DNA from: Bacillota bacterium
Lineage (GTDB): Bacteria; Bacillota; Bacilli; Bacillales_A; Planococcaceae
Reading direction: 5' to 3'
Length of the DNA: 64,000 bases
Assembly (NCBI GenBank): GCA_023405135.1
Contig: JAEXYZ010000046.1
Coordinates: forward strand, 1 to 64,000
Positions 17,622 through 27,368 of the stretch are shown in pieces. Numbering within the stretch: position 1 is the stretch's first letter; each line of letters starts with the position of its first letter. The position numbers were made by a program, and so were the translations under genes. The notes under the pieces are model-generated. The model worked only from the letters and a program-made list of their open reading frames with translations. It ran no database searches and was not told the DNA's origin.

Positions 17622-17978
17622 ATGCCATCATTATCTACACACGTTCTCGACTTATTTCACGGCATCCCTGCCCAAAACGTACAGATCGATCTTTTTTTCC
17701 AACACGAGGACGAGCCGAAGCAACATATTAAAACCGTTGTGACAAATGCTGATGGTCGGGTAAATGAACAACTTGTGACAAATGAAACTTGGAAACAAGG
17801 TACATACGAGCTTGTTTTCCATATCGATCAATACTTCATAGAAAAATCAGTCCAGCTTCCTACCCCAAACTTTTTAACAACCGTCCCTGTTCGGTTTAAT
17901 ATGACAAATACCCCGTCCCATTACCACGTACCATTACTCGTTACACCTTGGGGCTATCAAGTTTATCGAGGAAGTTGA
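17622..17978 (+). CDS. pucM: 5-Hydroxyisourate hydrolase (transthyretin-like)
   Basis: 118-aa HIU hydrolase (UraH/PucM), converting 5-hydroxyisourate to OHCU. Signature 1 is LSTHVLDLFHGIPA with H7, and signature 2 at the C-terminus is YHVPLLVTPWGYQVYRGS, ending in the YRGS tetrapeptide typical of enzymes rather than transthyretins. A GAGGAGG site lies just upstream. Co-transcribed with uraD. Its substrate is made by urate oxidation, which points to the flavoprotein gene immediately downstream as the missing urate oxidase. Confidence 0.93.
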   Translation: MPSLSTHVLDLFHGIPAQNVQIDLFFQHEDEPKQHIKTVVTNADGRVNEQLVTNETWKQGTYELVFHIDQYFIEKSVQLPTPNFLTTVPVRFNMTNTPSHYHVPLLVTPWGYQVYRGS

Positions 17979-17979
17979 T

Positions 17980-18008
17980 GGAGCGTCTTTTAAGGCACTC
18001 CCCTTTTT
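17980..18008 (+). terminator. Weak terminator-like hairpin after pucM
   Basis: GGAG (17980-17983) / CTCC (17998-18001) with imperfect inner pairing, then CCTTTTT. It may give partial termination before the flavoprotein gene, which has about 180 bp of its own AT-rich leader. Confidence 0.4.
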
Positions 18009-18185
18009 AAACCTTAAACTCCTTGTCAGATATATCACATGCATTAATCATTTCTTTAGTCAGTTCGCACAAAAATCCCTCTTAATTTTAGATAGGTCTA
18101 TAAAGAATCTCACTTTTCTAAATGTTAAGATAGGTACAAATATTATGTTATAAAAAGTTACACAACTTTAAAGGAGATGTGCTAA

Positions 18186-19607
18186 ATGAGTATAGAAAAA
18201 TTAAATGAGAGAGTGCAGCAAGATCTTTCTTATATTTCTCACATCGGAACTGAGTGGGTAAAGCCGGTTACAAACGTTGAAGGACATGTTTATGATGTTG
18301 CCATCATAGGTGGTGGTCAAAGCGGATTAAGTACAGCCTTCGGATTAAAACGTGAACGGATTACAAACATCACGATATTAGATGAAAACCCAGCCGGCAT
18401 TGAAGGACCATGGATTACTTACGCTCGAATGGTTACATTACGTACACCAAAGCATCTTCCGTCAATCGATTTAGGGGTGCCTTCCCTTACATTCCAATCA
18501 TGGTGGATTGCTGGTCATGGTCAAGAATCATGGGATAGAATGGATAAAATTCCGCGTGAAGAATGGATGAATTATTTAAAATGGTATCGTGAAATTCTGG
18601 AATTACCTGTCCAAAATGAAATAACTGTTAATTTGATCGAGCCAATCGAGGAAAAATTATATCGACTACACTTATCAGGGAATGGTGCGAAAACAAAAAC
18701 GATTCTCGCTCGCAAGGTTGTTTTAGCTACCGGCATTCAAGGTGGCGGAGAATGGCATGTACCTGAATTCATTAAAAACACCCTACCAAAATCTTTATAT
18801 GCACATACTTCAGAAGTGATTGATTTTGAGGCATTAAAAGGCAAAAAAATTGGCATTCTTGGTGGTGGTGCATCAGCCTTTGATAATGCCAATTATGCCC
18901 TTTCTTTAGGAGCAAAAGAAGTGCATACTTTTGTACGTCGAAAAGAAATGGTTCGCGTTAATCCAATGCGTATCCTAGAGCAGTCTGGTATTATTGAACG
19001 CTACCATACTTTAAATGATGCTGAAAAATACGCCGCAATGGTACATTTCTTCAAATTCAATCAACCGCCTACAAACGATACATTTAACCGCGCAAGCTCA
19101 TGGGATGGATTCGAGCTACACCTTGACTCACCTTGGTTAGAGGTTAAGGAAACTGAAGATGGAGTTTTAGTTCGTACACCCCATGACACTTTTATTTTTG
19201 ATTATTTAATTATTAGCACAGGTCTTGTAACAGATCCTGCATTACGCCCAGAATTAAAAGCTGTTGAGCAATTTATAACACGTTGGGGTGATGTTTATAA
19301 AGCAAGTCCTGATATTGCAAATTCTTTAATTGATGCACACCCTTATTTATCACGAGGCTTTACATTTGTCCCAAATAGCGAAGAAGGAAAAAAAGCGCTG
19401 TATGGACTGTTCGCCTTCAACTACTCTGCCCTAATCAGCTGCGGTGTCTCGGCTTCTGCTTTATCTGGCATCCGATATGCAATTCCGAAGTTAGTTACAG
19501 CAATTGCCGATGAATTGTTCCAAGATGATAAAGAAGATATTTTAAAAGACTACTTCGAATACGATGTTATCGAGTTTACAGGAGATGCAAAAATCCCAAC
19601 AAAATAA
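18186..19607 (+). CDS. FAD/NAD(P)-dependent monooxygenase, candidate urate hydroxylase (HpyO-type)
   Basis: 473-aa two-dinucleotide-fold flavoprotein. The FAD motif is IIGGGQSGLS (41-49) and the NADPH motif ILGGGASAFD (224-233), with KVVLATGIQGG between and ISTGLVTDP near the C-terminus, as in Baeyer-Villiger/N-hydroxylating monooxygenases. No cofactor-free uricase (PucL type) is in the locus, yet uraD and pucM, which need its product, lie directly upstream. Two non-homologous flavoprotein urate hydroxylases are known, HpxO and HpyO; this protein looks like the HpyO kind. Function is therefore inferred from fold plus position, not from a diagnostic motif. Good AAAGGAG site; ends at a strong terminator. 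Confidence 0.65.
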   Translation: MSIEKLNERVQQDLSYISHIGTEWVKPVTNVEGHVYDVAIIGGGQSGLSTAFGLKRERITNITILDENPAGIEGPWITYARMVTLRTPKHLPSIDLGVPSLTFQSWWIAGHGQESWDRMDKIPREEWMNYLKWYREILELPVQNEITVNLIEPIEEKLYRLHLSGNGAKTKTILARKVVLATGIQGGGEWHVPEFIKNTLPKSLYAHTSEVIDFEALKGKKIGILGGGASAFDNANYALSLGAKEVHTFVRRKEMVRVNPMRILEQSGIIERYHTLNDAEKYAAMVHFFKFNQPPTNDTFNRASSWDGFELHLDSPWLEVKETEDGVLVRTPHDTFIFDYLIISTGLVTDPALRPELKAVEQFITRWGDVYKASPDIANSLIDAHPYLSRGFTFVPNSEEGKKALYGLFAFNYSALISCGVSASALSGIRYAIPKLVTAIADELFQDDKEDILKDYFEYDVIEFTGDAKIPTK

Positions 19608-19622
19608 TCGTTTCAAAAAAAT

Positions 19623-19659
19623 CGAGCAATCCCCTCTCTAGGATTGCTCGTTTTATTTT
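19623..19659. terminator. Bidirectional terminator between flavoprotein and MFS gene
   Basis: Perfect stem CGAGCAATCC (19623-19632) / GGATTGCTCG (19641-19650) with TTTTATTTT after it on the plus strand and a T-run on the minus strand. The convergent genes on both sides share it. Confidence 0.92.
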
Positions 19660-19664
19660 CAACC

Positions 19665-20864
19665 TTAACTCAATTTATTAACTACACTTTCCTTAATTTT
19701 ATTAGAAGCATTTGTAGGCTTTTTCCAAAACAATGCGATAACTACTCCTACAGCTAGTATTATAGTAGCAAAGTAGTAAGGATAATTAATATCTTCATCA
19801 AAGAGGATCCCCCCTAAAATAGGTCCACTAATGTTTGCTAAACTAGTAAACATCGAGTTCATCCCTCCAACAAAACCTTGTTCATTTCCTGCAATATTTG
19901 AAAGGTATGAAGTAACTGCTGGTCGGAATAAATCAAAACCTACAAAAACAATAAATGTTACAAGTAAAATTGAGAAATACGAATGCACAACGGTCATTAA
20001 AAAGACAAGTAGTGCAGATAAAATTAAACTATATCGAATAAGTTTAATTTCGCCCCAAATTCTAGTTAGCTTATCAAATAATATCACTTGTGAAACTGCT
20101 CCAAAAATTGCTCCTCCAGTTATAACAATCGCTATATCAGATGGTTTAAATTGAAACTTACGATCTACAAACAGACTAAAAAAAGATTCAAATGCTGCTA
20201 AACCAAATGAGGCAATAAAAATTAAAATAAACGCAAAGAAATATTTTGGTGCAAAAATTTTTTCAAAGCTACCTTTACCTTCTGAAACTTGTTCATGAGT
20301 ATTTTCTGCACGACTTGGCTCAGTTAATAGAATAATAGATAGTATACCCGCAATTGTGCCAAGACCACCCGCAAAGAAGAAAGGTATACGTGTTCCAAAT
20401 TCAGCTAAAAACCCACCAATTCCTGGACCAATAATAAATCCCGTGCTAATTGCTGCTGACATATAACCGAGAGCTTTAGGACGAGTATCTATATTTGTAA
20501 TATCAGCAATAAACGCTGTAACAGCAGGCATTATAAACGCAGCACTAATTCCTCCTAAAGTACGAGAAATAAATAGCACCTCTATTTCTCTACCAATACC
20601 AAATAAAATTTCAGAAAGTCCAAAAATAAATAAGCCAATTACAATCATGACTTTTCTGCCAAACTTATCTGTTGCTTTCCCAGCAAAAGGTGAAACAAAT
20701 AATTGAGCAATTGCAAATGTTGCCGTTAAATAACCAACCGTTTTTCCGCTAATGCCTAATTCATTCATCAGCGTAGGCAAGACTGGAATGACAAGACCAA
20801 TTCCTAAAAAGGCAATAAACAAATTTATTAATAATACTCCTAAAATGACTTTATGATTCCTCAT
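19665..20864 (-). CDS. blt: MFS multidrug efflux transporter, Blt/Bmr/NorA-like
   Basis: 399-aa, 12-TM drug:proton antiporter of the DHA1 family in the cell membrane. Motif A in the 2-3 loop is GKATDKFGRKVMIVIG and the antiporter motif C in TM5 is GFIIGPGIGGFLAEFG. Length equals Blt of B. subtilis. It diverges from a MerR-family gene, and the shared spacer carries a Blt-type promoter, so drug-induced expression is likely. The symbol rests on architecture and promoter rather than on alignment. Confidence 0.8.
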   Translation of the reverse strand: MRNHKVILGVLLINLFIAFLGIGLVIPVLPTLMNELGISGKTVGYLTATFAIAQLFVSPFAGKATDKFGRKVMIVIGLFIFGLSEILFGIGREIEVLFISRTLGGISAAFIMPAVTAFIADITNIDTRPKALGYMSAAISTGFIIGPGIGGFLAEFGTRIPFFFAGGLGTIAGILSIILLTEPSRAENTHEQVSEGKGSFEKIFAPKYFFAFILIFIASFGLAAFESFFSLFVDRKFQFKPSDIAIVITGGAIFGAVSQVILFDKLTRIWGEIKLIRYSLILSALLVFLMTVVHSYFSILLVTFIVFVGFDLFRPAVTSYLSNIAGNEQGFVGGMNSMFTSLANISGPILGGILFDEDINYPYYFATIILAVGVVIALFWKKPTNASNKIKESVVNKLS

Positions 20865-20914
20865 CTTTTCATCCTCCTTAACTGAATAAACTTAGACATT
20901 TGTTTACAACTTAC

Positions 20915-20945
20915 ATCCTAGTGTATATAGTAACTATATAGTCAA
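20915..20945 (-). promoter_or_regulatory. MerR-type 19-bp-spacer promoter and operator of the efflux gene
   Basis: On the minus strand, -35 TTGACT (20945-20940), a 19-bp spacer (20939-20921) and -10 TAGGAT (20920-20915). The spacer region contains the near-perfect palindrome TATATAGTAACTATATA (20924-20940). The overlong spacer with central dyad is the hallmark of MerR-family-activated promoters such as those of bmr and blt. Confidence 0.85.
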
Positions 20946-20961
20946 GGGAGGTGCTGACTAA

Positions 20962-21783
20962 TTGAATAATAAAAGAGGAAAATTTTTAACTACAGGTGAA
21001 TTTGCAAAACTATGTAAAGTAAATAAACAAACCCTTTTTTATTACGATCAAATCGGGCTGTTATCTCCAGTATTGAAAAATGAAAAAGGTTATCGTTATT
21101 ATTCAATTTGGCAACTCGATTTGTTTATGGTTATTGATTTATTAAAGGATCTAGGTATGTCATTAAAGGATATACAACAATACGTGGAAAATAAGTCACC
21201 TGAAAGCTTTCTAACTTTAATGTATCAAAAACAAGAAGAAGTTATAAAAATACGTCAGGAAATTGAAAAGAAGGAAAAAATAATTGATACAAAAATAAAA
21301 TTGATGGAGGAAGCTTCTCAACTTGATTTTCATAAAATTACATTAGAAAAATTTTCAGAAGCAACACTATATTTAAGTAGAAATATTGAAAATATATCAG
21401 ATAAAGAATTTGCGGAAGTTTTTTCAGACTTTATTGATGAGTTATATGTATCTCAACATGATACTAGTTATCCAATAGGCGTTATCATTAAACATGAGCA
21501 GTTATTAAGAGGTGAGTTTAATAATTATAGTCATTTATATATTGAACAATCAAAAGCAAAAGAAGGCTATCCGTATTTTCAAGCAATTGCAGGTAATCAT
21601 CTTGTTGGATATCATATCGGTGATGAAAAAACAATTCATAACACATATAAGCGGCTTTTTTCTGAGATGGAGCGTTTAAATTTAACTTTGGGGGATTATG
21701 CTTTCGAAGAATATATTTATGATACCGTGGTAAAAAATCATAAAGAAGAATATGTTACTAAAATAATGATACAAGTCAGATAA
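20962..21783 (+). CDS. bltR: MerR-family multidrug-binding activator, BltR-like
   Basis: 273-aa regulator. The N-terminal winged helix is LTTGEFAKLCKVNKQTLFYYDQIGLL with the KGYRYYS wing, followed by a coiled-coil dimer helix (about 75-120) and a GyrI-like effector pocket in the C-terminal half. Length is that of BltR (273) and near BmrR (278). The TTG at 20962 has GGGAGGTG 8 nt upstream. It probably binds the dyad at 20924-20940 and activates the divergent efflux gene when a lipophilic cation binds. Confidence 0.82.
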   Translation: MNNKRGKFLTTGEFAKLCKVNKQTLFYYDQIGLLSPVLKNEKGYRYYSIWQLDLFMVIDLLKDLGMSLKDIQQYVENKSPESFLTLMYQKQEEVIKIRQEIEKKEKIIDTKIKLMEEASQLDFHKITLEKFSEATLYLSRNIENISDKEFAEVFSDFIDELYVSQHDTSYPIGVIIKHEQLLRGEFNNYSHLYIEQSKAKEGYPYFQAIAGNHLVGYHIGDEKTIHNTYKRLFSEMERLNLTLGDYAFEEYIYDTVVKNHKEEYVTKIMIQVR

Positions 21784-22066
21784 CCAAATATAAATTAGGA
21801 GTGAAGTCGTTTTTTATAAAACGGCTTATTTTAATTATGTCAAACAAAATAACCCCCATCCCCTCTCCGATTGAAACACCCCTTTATATATATGATGCAA
21901 TTTTTCTAATACTATATAAAAATAATTATTTAATAGCATTTCTTTTCCAGTAAAATTGTCAAAATTAATTGAAAAATAATAAAATTTACTTCCTTTTGGT
22001 ATAATTACAAAAAATAATTAATGCTATATTAATATTATTCTACTTATAAATTAGGAGGATTTACTG

Positions 22067-24061
22067 GTGAAAATCTCTATAAGATGGCGAATTATTGCCA
22101 TCGTTCTAGTTATTATCGTTTTAGGGTTAGGAACATTGTCTACAATAAGCTCCGTTTTAATTACTTCAAAAACTAAAGATAGCTTAGTTGAGCAAAGTGA
22201 AGTTGTTGTGAATGGGCTTTCTTCGAATATCACAACCTTTCTATCAACTTACGAGAAAAGCATGTTAAAATTAGCTACTTCTCCAGATGTACAAAACTTT
22301 CACTCAAATTCAAGTGAATACAATGATGATGCAGATCAACTATACCGTTCAGATTTAGCAAACTTTTTATCTATTTATGATGCAGCGTCAGGCATCTACT
22401 TTACAGATGGAGATTACACAATTATCGAACCACATTTTGACGGTATAAAAGAATTAGATATGAAATCTCGCCCTTGGTATACAAATGCAGTTCAACATTC
22501 AGATCAATTTGTTTGGTCATCTCCATACATAGATAGTGTTTCTGGCGAGTATGCAATAACAGGTTCAGTTGCGGTTAAGAATGGTAGTGAAGTAATTGGT
22601 GTTTTAGGCGTAGATATTTTATTATCACAGCTTACAGATATGATTTCTTCCACTGAATTAGGTTATGAAGGCTATCCAATCATTTTAGATAGTACCGGTG
22701 TTGCCATTGTTCATCCTACTAAAATCGGAGAAGATTTAAGCTCAGAAGAGTTTGTTCAAAAAGTACAAGCAGATAATGAAGAAACAAATAATCTACGTAC
22801 CGTAATTGATGGTCAGCAGTCTGTAGCTGTTTATAGTAAAATACCAGAAATCGGATGGACTATTGCTGCAGTTTATCAAGAAGATAAATTACAATCGCTA
22901 GCAAATAGTCTTCAAAAACTGATTTTTATCGTTGCCCTTGCCATTGTAATTGTAACTTTCATCGTTCTTTATTTCTTCATAACTCGTACGATCAAACCAA
23001 TTAACAAACTTGGTATGTTAATGGAGGAAGTTTCAAACGGCGATTTATCTGTAAATATTGAAGTAAAGTCAAAGGATGAAATCGGGGTCCTCTCTGAACA
23101 CTTTAATTCAATGATAAAAAATATGAAAAATATTATTACTGTCGTTCAAGAATCATCCACTCACGTTGAAGAACGTTCCCATCATTTAAGTGCTCTTGCA
23201 GAAGAAACAAGCGCTTCAAGTATAGAAGTATCAAAAGCTGTAAACGACATCGCAATCGGAGCTACAACTTCATCTGAAAATGCAGATATTGCGACAGAAA
23301 CGACAGGACAGTTAGAAGAAAAGATTAATGGAATGAAAGTTCAAACGAACTCTCTGCACAAAATCGCAATAGAGGCTGATCAATTAAATATTACTGGCCA
23401 TGAAAAGATGAAAAATCTACTCAGTTCATTTGATCATTCAAAATTAGAATTAACAAATATGGCAAATGCAATTAAAACCTTAGAAAATAAAATTAGCGCG
23501 ATTAGTAGTGTGATGAATACAATTTCTGAAATTTCAGCTCAAACGAATCTACTCGCCTTAAATGCTAGCATAGAGGCTGCTCGTGCAGGAGAACTCGGAA
23601 AAGGCTTTGCAGTAGTTGCAGATGAAGTGAGAAAACTAGCAGAACAATCAGCTTCCGCTACAGAACAAGTAAAAACGACAATTCAGGAGTTACAATCAGA
23701 GTCATATCAAGTAACACACCGGATGAATGAAATGCAAAATACTTTCGATAATCAAGGGGCCGTTGTAGAAGATACTAGTTCCCTATTTAAAAGTCTTTCA
23801 AATCTCATTGACAATATGGAAGAAACCTTTAAAAATGTAATATTTGAAATCGATGGAATTATAAGCTATAAAGATCAAGTTGTTCAAACCATTGAAGAAA
23901 TGTCACTAACTGCCCAATCAACTGCAGCCGCATGTGAAGAAGTAAGTGCATCAAGCGATGAACAACTTAATGCCATTCAATCCGTTGCAGAAGCTTCTGA
24001 GCAATTAAATAATTTAAGTACAGAACTAGCGACTGCAATAAGTAAATTTAAAATTAATTAA
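22067..24061 (+). CDS. Methyl-accepting chemotaxis protein with dCache domain
   Basis: 664-aa transmembrane chemoreceptor. TM1 (about 9-31) is followed by a double Cache sensor (about 40-280) with the [10 protein letters not shown] block typical of amino-acid- or carboxylate-binding dCache_1, TM2 (about 283-306), HAMP (about 307-360) and the signalling hairpin. The hairpin tip, [20 protein letters not shown], is highly conserved and contacts CheA/CheW. The GTG start at 22067 has TAGGAGGA upstream; an extended -10 (TGGTATAAT) lies about 55 bp upstream. No other chemotaxis gene is nearby. The ligand is unknown; the purine/ureide setting is only suggestive. Confidence 0.92.
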   Translation: MKISIRWRIIAIVLVIIVLGLGTLSTISSVLITSKTKDSLVEQSEVVVNGLSSNITTFLSTYEKSMLKLATSPDVQNFHSNSSEYNDDADQLYRSDLANFLSIYDAASGIYFTDGDYTIIEPHFDGIKELDMKSRPWYTNAVQHSDQFVWSSPYIDSVSGEYAITGSVAVKNGSEVIGVLGVDILLSQLTDMISSTELGYEGYPIILDSTGVAIVHPTKIGEDLSSEEFVQKVQADNEETNNLRTVIDGQQSVAVYSKIPEIGWTIAAVYQEDKLQSLANSLQKLIFIVALAIVIVTFIVLYFFITRTIKPINKLGMLMEEVSNGDLSVNIEVKSKDEIGVLSEHFNSMIKNMKNIITVVQESSTHVEERSHHLSALAEETSASSIEVSKAVNDIAIGATTSSENADIATETTGQLEEKINGMKVQTNSLHKIAIEADQLNITGHEKMKNLLSSFDHSKLELTNMANAIKTLENKISAISSVMNTISEISAQTNLLALNASIEAARAGELGKGFAVVADEVRKLAEQSASATEQVKTTIQELQSESYQVTHRMNEMQNTFDNQGAVVEDTSSLFKSLSNLIDNMEETFKNVIFEIDGIISYKDQVVQTIEEMSLTAQSTAAACEEVSASSDEQLNAIQSVAEASEQLNNLSTELATAISKFKIN

Positions 24062-24074
24062 ATCAAACTAAAAT

Positions 24075-24117
24075 GGGGCTTCCAGAATATAAAAAACTTC
24101 TGGAAAGCCCCTTTTCT
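24075..24117 (+). terminator. Terminator of the chemoreceptor gene
   Basis: Stem GGGGCTTCCAGAA (24075-24087) / TTCTGGAAAGCCCC (to 24111) with one bulge, followed by TTTTCTT. Confidence 0.9.
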
Positions 24118-24232
24118 TATAATTGGATATTTAAAAAGCCTTATTCCACAAGGTCCTTTTTAACTATTCTCTTTTTATTCATATAAATACCCAGCCAAAA
24201 ATTAGGATGGTTACAATAATATTCTTTATACT

Positions 24233-24760
24233 TTATAAAAATAGCCCTCCAACGACAAGCCCTGCCATAATTACAAACGCTGGATGAATTTTCATCCTTT
24301 CCAGAGCTATATAGCTACAAACGACAAGAATAACTGTTGTTATCAATCCTATCGTATCATAAGAAGTATTAATGAAATCAAAAGTCATATCAGCTAACAA
24401 AATGGCGATAGCCGGCAATACAAAACTAGATAAACGTTTTACTCTAGGCGAGTTACGATAGCGGAATAAAATATTTAATAAAATTAACATTAAAATTAGT
24501 GATGGTCCAACCGTTGCTAATAAAGCAATAATTGCCCCTGGTATACCTGCTACTTCATAACCAACAAATCCTGCCATTTTTGTCGCAATTGGTCCAGGCA
24601 ACGCATTGCCAAGTGCTAACACTTCACTAAATTCAGCTGTTGTCATCCAACCATATTTATCAACAACCTCATGCTCTATTAAAGGAATAGAAGACGGTCC
24701 GCCACCATATCCTAATATCCCAGGATAAAAGAAAGCCAAGAAAACTTGTAAATAAATCAT
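24233..24760 (-). CDS. chrA: Chromate transporter half-subunit (short-chain CHR)
   Basis: 175-aa membrane protein with one CHR domain: GGGPSSIPLIEHEVV followed by LGNALPGPIATKMAGFVGYE, the conserved loop and PGP motif of the CHR family. Short-chain CHR proteins work as pairs (ChrA1/ChrA2) in place of one double-length ChrA and export or exchange chromate or sulfate-like anions. Its start overlaps the stop of the partner by ATGA, so the two are co-translated. Confidence 0.88.
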   Translation of the reverse strand: MIYLQVFLAFFYPGILGYGGGPSSIPLIEHEVVDKYGWMTTAEFSEVLALGNALPGPIATKMAGFVGYEVAGIPGAIIALLATVGPSLILMLILLNILFRYRNSPRVKRLSSFVLPAIAILLADMTFDFINTSYDTIGLITTVILVVCSYIALERMKIHPAFVIMAGLVVGGLFL

Positions 24761-25311
24761 TTTTGCTCCTCCCCCTTCTTAATGGGAAGAAATAGAGCAA
24801 GTAACAATAAAGCTCCAATGATAATCCCCGGATGCAACCTTAGCAAAATTATAAAAACGAAAGAAGCAACAAGAATAATTGAGCCAATTTTCCAACCTAG
24901 TGATTTCTTAGATTTCTTTAAAAAATCCCACGTTAAAACCCCAAGCATAACAGCTACAATTGGTACAACCCCATTTGTCATTCCTTTTACAAAATCAATA
25001 TCCTTAAACTGATTTAATGAAGCAAGTAAAATTATCATTAATAAAACAGTTGGTAACACGGTTGCAATCAATGCATTTGCTAGCCCTACCCAGCCTCCAA
25101 CTCGATAACCAATATATCCTGCCATTTTAGTAGCTATTGGGCCTGGTAATGTATTACCTATTGATAAAACATCCGAAAATTCTTCAACTGTCATCATTTT
25201 AAAAGTGCCAACAACCTCTTTGTGCACTAGCGGAATAGTAGAAGGACCGCCCCCAAAGCCAAGTATGCCCGAGCGAAAGAAGGCGATAAAAATATCCTTT
25301 TGCTTTGCCAT
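24757..25311 (-). CDS. chrA: Chromate transporter half-subunit (short-chain CHR), partner
   Basis: 184-aa CHR-domain protein with GGGPSTIPLVHKEVV and IGNTLPGPIATKMAGYIGYR, clearly paralogous to the adjacent half. The ATG at 25311 has GGAGAAGGAATTT upstream; the longer frame (to 25392) would run into the upstream gene and lacks a ribosome site. It begins 34 nt after the gamma-glutamyltransferase-family gene, so all three may share a transcript, although function gives no reason for that. Confidence 0.87.
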   Translation of the reverse strand: MAKQKDIFIAFFRSGILGFGGGPSTIPLVHKEVVGTFKMMTVEEFSDVLSIGNTLPGPIATKMAGYIGYRVGGWVGLANALIATVLPTVLLMIILLASLNQFKDIDFVKGMTNGVVPIVAVMLGVLTWDFLKKSKKSLGWKIGSIILVASFVFIILLRLHPGIIIGALLLLALFLPIKKGEEQK

Positions 25312-25345
25312 AAATTCCTTCTCCTCAAACGGTACCGTCATCTTT

Positions 25346-26986
25346 TTAGTAACCAATTGCCATTCCATCTCCTCTTGGATCCGCTCCACCATATTTCACA
25401 TTTGTCTTACCATCAATATATATAGCACCTGCATGCCCCATCGTATCTGTAAAAGCATCTAACACCTCAAGCTCATGACCTAAGCTTTCTAGTTCCCTAC
25501 AAATCTCTTCCGTAATACGATTTTCTACTTTAAGACTATTGGAAGAAGCCCCCCACGTGCGTCCGTAAAGCCATCTCGGTGCCTCAATCGCTTCCTGAAC
25601 AGACATACCATAATCAATTATTCGCGTGACAAGAGCGGCTTGTGTTTGTGGTTGCCCTTCCCCACCCATTGTTCCATATACAAGTGCTGGTTTGCCATCC
25701 TTTAATAACATGGCAGGATTTAACGTATGGAAAGTACGTTTTCTCGGCGCCAATGCATTTACATGATTTCTATCCAACGAGAAGAAACTTCCTCGGTTTT
25801 GCAAAACAATTCCAGTACCTTTCGGAATAAAGCCTGATCCATATTCGTGGTAAATACTTTGAATAAAAGATACCGCATTGCCTTTTTCATCAACGATACC
25901 AAACCATACAGTATCTCCTTTTGCATCAAGTAATTGCAGTTGTTTTGCATTTTCACTTTCCTTAATTTTTTCTGCAATAGCTAAACCATGTTCACTGCTT
26001 AACAGTTCATTTATTGGAATATTAACATATGTTGGATCAGTTAAATAACGATCTCGGTCAACAAAAGCATGCTTAATCGCTTCAACAAGCACATGATAAT
26101 ACGTAGAAGAACCTTCTTCGATTTGTTTAATATCAATATGATTTAAAATATTTAAAATAGATAATGATGCCATACCTTGCGTATTTGGTGGCAAATTATA
26201 GGCCATATATTCACGATATGGTACAGAAATCGGCTCTACCCAATCACTAGTATGCAGTTTAAAATCGTCAACAGTTAGTAAACCACCGTGCTTTTGTAAA
26301 TCTTCAACGATTTTTTCCGTCAGCTCACTATTATAAAAATAATCGGCACCTTTTTCCGCAATTGCCGTTAATGTATTTCCTAAATCCGCTTGTTTCATAA
26401 TTTCTCCCGCTTTATAAGGCTTACCATCCTTTAAAAAGACCCGAGAAAAATCTTCAAAACGTTGAAGAGCACGAAACTCTGTATCCTTATCATCCAAGTT
26501 TACTTCAGTCCAATACTGTTGGCTTGGCGTAACTGGGAACCCTTCTTTCGCATAGTAAATCGCCTGTTCTATTAAACTATACCAAGATAAAGAGCTTTCC
26601 ATTTCTCGTTGACCATACGAATACGCTTGCCCCCACCCTGCAACAGCACCCGGTACTGTGTTTGCTGCTATCGCTCCCCGCGACGGTATTTTTGAATACC
26701 CTCTCGTTTTATAAAAATCTATCGTCGCATGTTCACCGGAACGTCCACTAGCATTAATTGCCTTTAGTTCTTTCGTTTTCGCATTATAAATGAGCCAAAA
26801 ATTATCCCCACCGATTCCATTCATATGTGGATAAACAACCCCAATAGTAGATGCTGCAGCAATTGCCGCCTCAATTGCATTGCCACCCCTTTGCAAAATT
26901 GTAACTGCAGCCTGTGAAGCTAAATAATGAGGTGTAGTTACCATCCCTTTAGTAGACATCGTTGTAGCACGGTATTGCATTCCCAT
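25346..26986 (-). CDS. Gamma-glutamyltransferase-family Ntn hydrolase (candidate oxamate amidohydrolase, HpxW-like)
   Basis: 546-aa self-cleaving Ntn hydrolase. The nucleophile is expected at T359 in GDTVWFGIVDEKGN, the cut leaving subunits of about 358 and 188 aa. Other family blocks are GGNAIEAAIA, HMNGIGGDNFW, LPPNTQGMASL and GTMGGEGQPQ. There is no signal peptide, so it is cytoplasmic, unlike classical secreted Ggt. Cytoplasmic members include YwrD-type proteins and HpxW, which hydrolyses oxamate to oxalate and ammonia at the end of oxalurate breakdown. PucG in this window makes oxalurate, which makes HpxW a plausible but unproven identity. Start ATG follows AAGGAGG. Confidence 0.75.
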   Translation of the reverse strand: MGMQYRATTMSTKGMVTTPHYLASQAAVTILQRGGNAIEAAIAAASTIGVVYPHMNGIGGDNFWLIYNAKTKELKAINASGRSGEHATIDFYKTRGYSKIPSRGAIAANTVPGAVAGWGQAYSYGQREMESSLSWYSLIEQAIYYAKEGFPVTPSQQYWTEVNLDDKDTEFRALQRFEDFSRVFLKDGKPYKAGEIMKQADLGNTLTAIAEKGADYFYNSELTEKIVEDLQKHGGLLTVDDFKLHTSDWVEPISVPYREYMAYNLPPNTQGMASLSILNILNHIDIKQIEEGSSTYYHVLVEAIKHAFVDRDRYLTDPTYVNIPINELLSSEHGLAIAEKIKESENAKQLQLLDAKGDTVWFGIVDEKGNAVSFIQSIYHEYGSGFIPKGTGIVLQNRGSFFSLDRNHVNALAPRKRTFHTLNPAMLLKDGKPALVYGTMGGEGQPQTQAALVTRIIDYGMSVQEAIEAPRWLYGRTWGASSNSLKVENRITEEICRELESLGHELEVLDAFTDTMGHAGAIYIDGKTNVKYGGADPRGDGMAIGY

Positions 26987-27007
26987 AAAAATCCTCCTTG
27001 TTTTTGT

Positions 27008-27175
27008 TTATATTATTTCATTTGATAGTGTGTACAAATTAGTAATATGACAGCTTGCAAAATCTCCATCTTTCAGTTCAAATAATCCCGGCGTTCCCGT
27101 CATAATAATATCTCCTAGTTGAATGTTACGAATTGTGATATGTAAGATACTATAAATACTGGACTATATTTGTAA
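27008..27175 (-). pseudogene. C-terminal remnant of a fumarylacetoacetate hydrolase-family gene
   Basis: On the minus strand, 27008 to about 27130 reads LGDIIMTGTPGLFELKDGD and then an LYTLSNEII terminus with TAA at 27010-27008. The GDIIMTGTP block and the following LKDGD are diagnostic of FAH-family hydrolases. Just upstream, in another frame, SPVFIVSYISQFVTF matches the helix that precedes this block, so a frameshift lies near 27105-27110. No start codon or N-terminal domain remains up to 27368, where the amidase gene ends. An eroded gene, probably once part of the amidase / gamma-glutamyltransferase unit. Nothing else is seen in 27176-27368. Confidence 0.75.
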
Positions 27176-27368
27176 ATCGCATTACTGAACTTGATTTCCC
27201 CATTTTGAACGCTATAACTTTAATAACGATTCATTCACTTTAGTAAATTAAATTAACGAGCCAAAACTTGATTAGTTTTCGTCTATAAATTCATTTAAAT
27301 CTCATATAGGAATTGCTTCATTCCTTAAATAAAACTATCTGTTCAATATTTTTCATTCAAAATTGTAG

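Noticed and set aside
24233..25311. Reading the two chrA halves as a frameshifted single gene
   Set aside because: Each half has its own start, ribosome site and full CHR domain; paired short-chain CHR genes are a normal arrangement.
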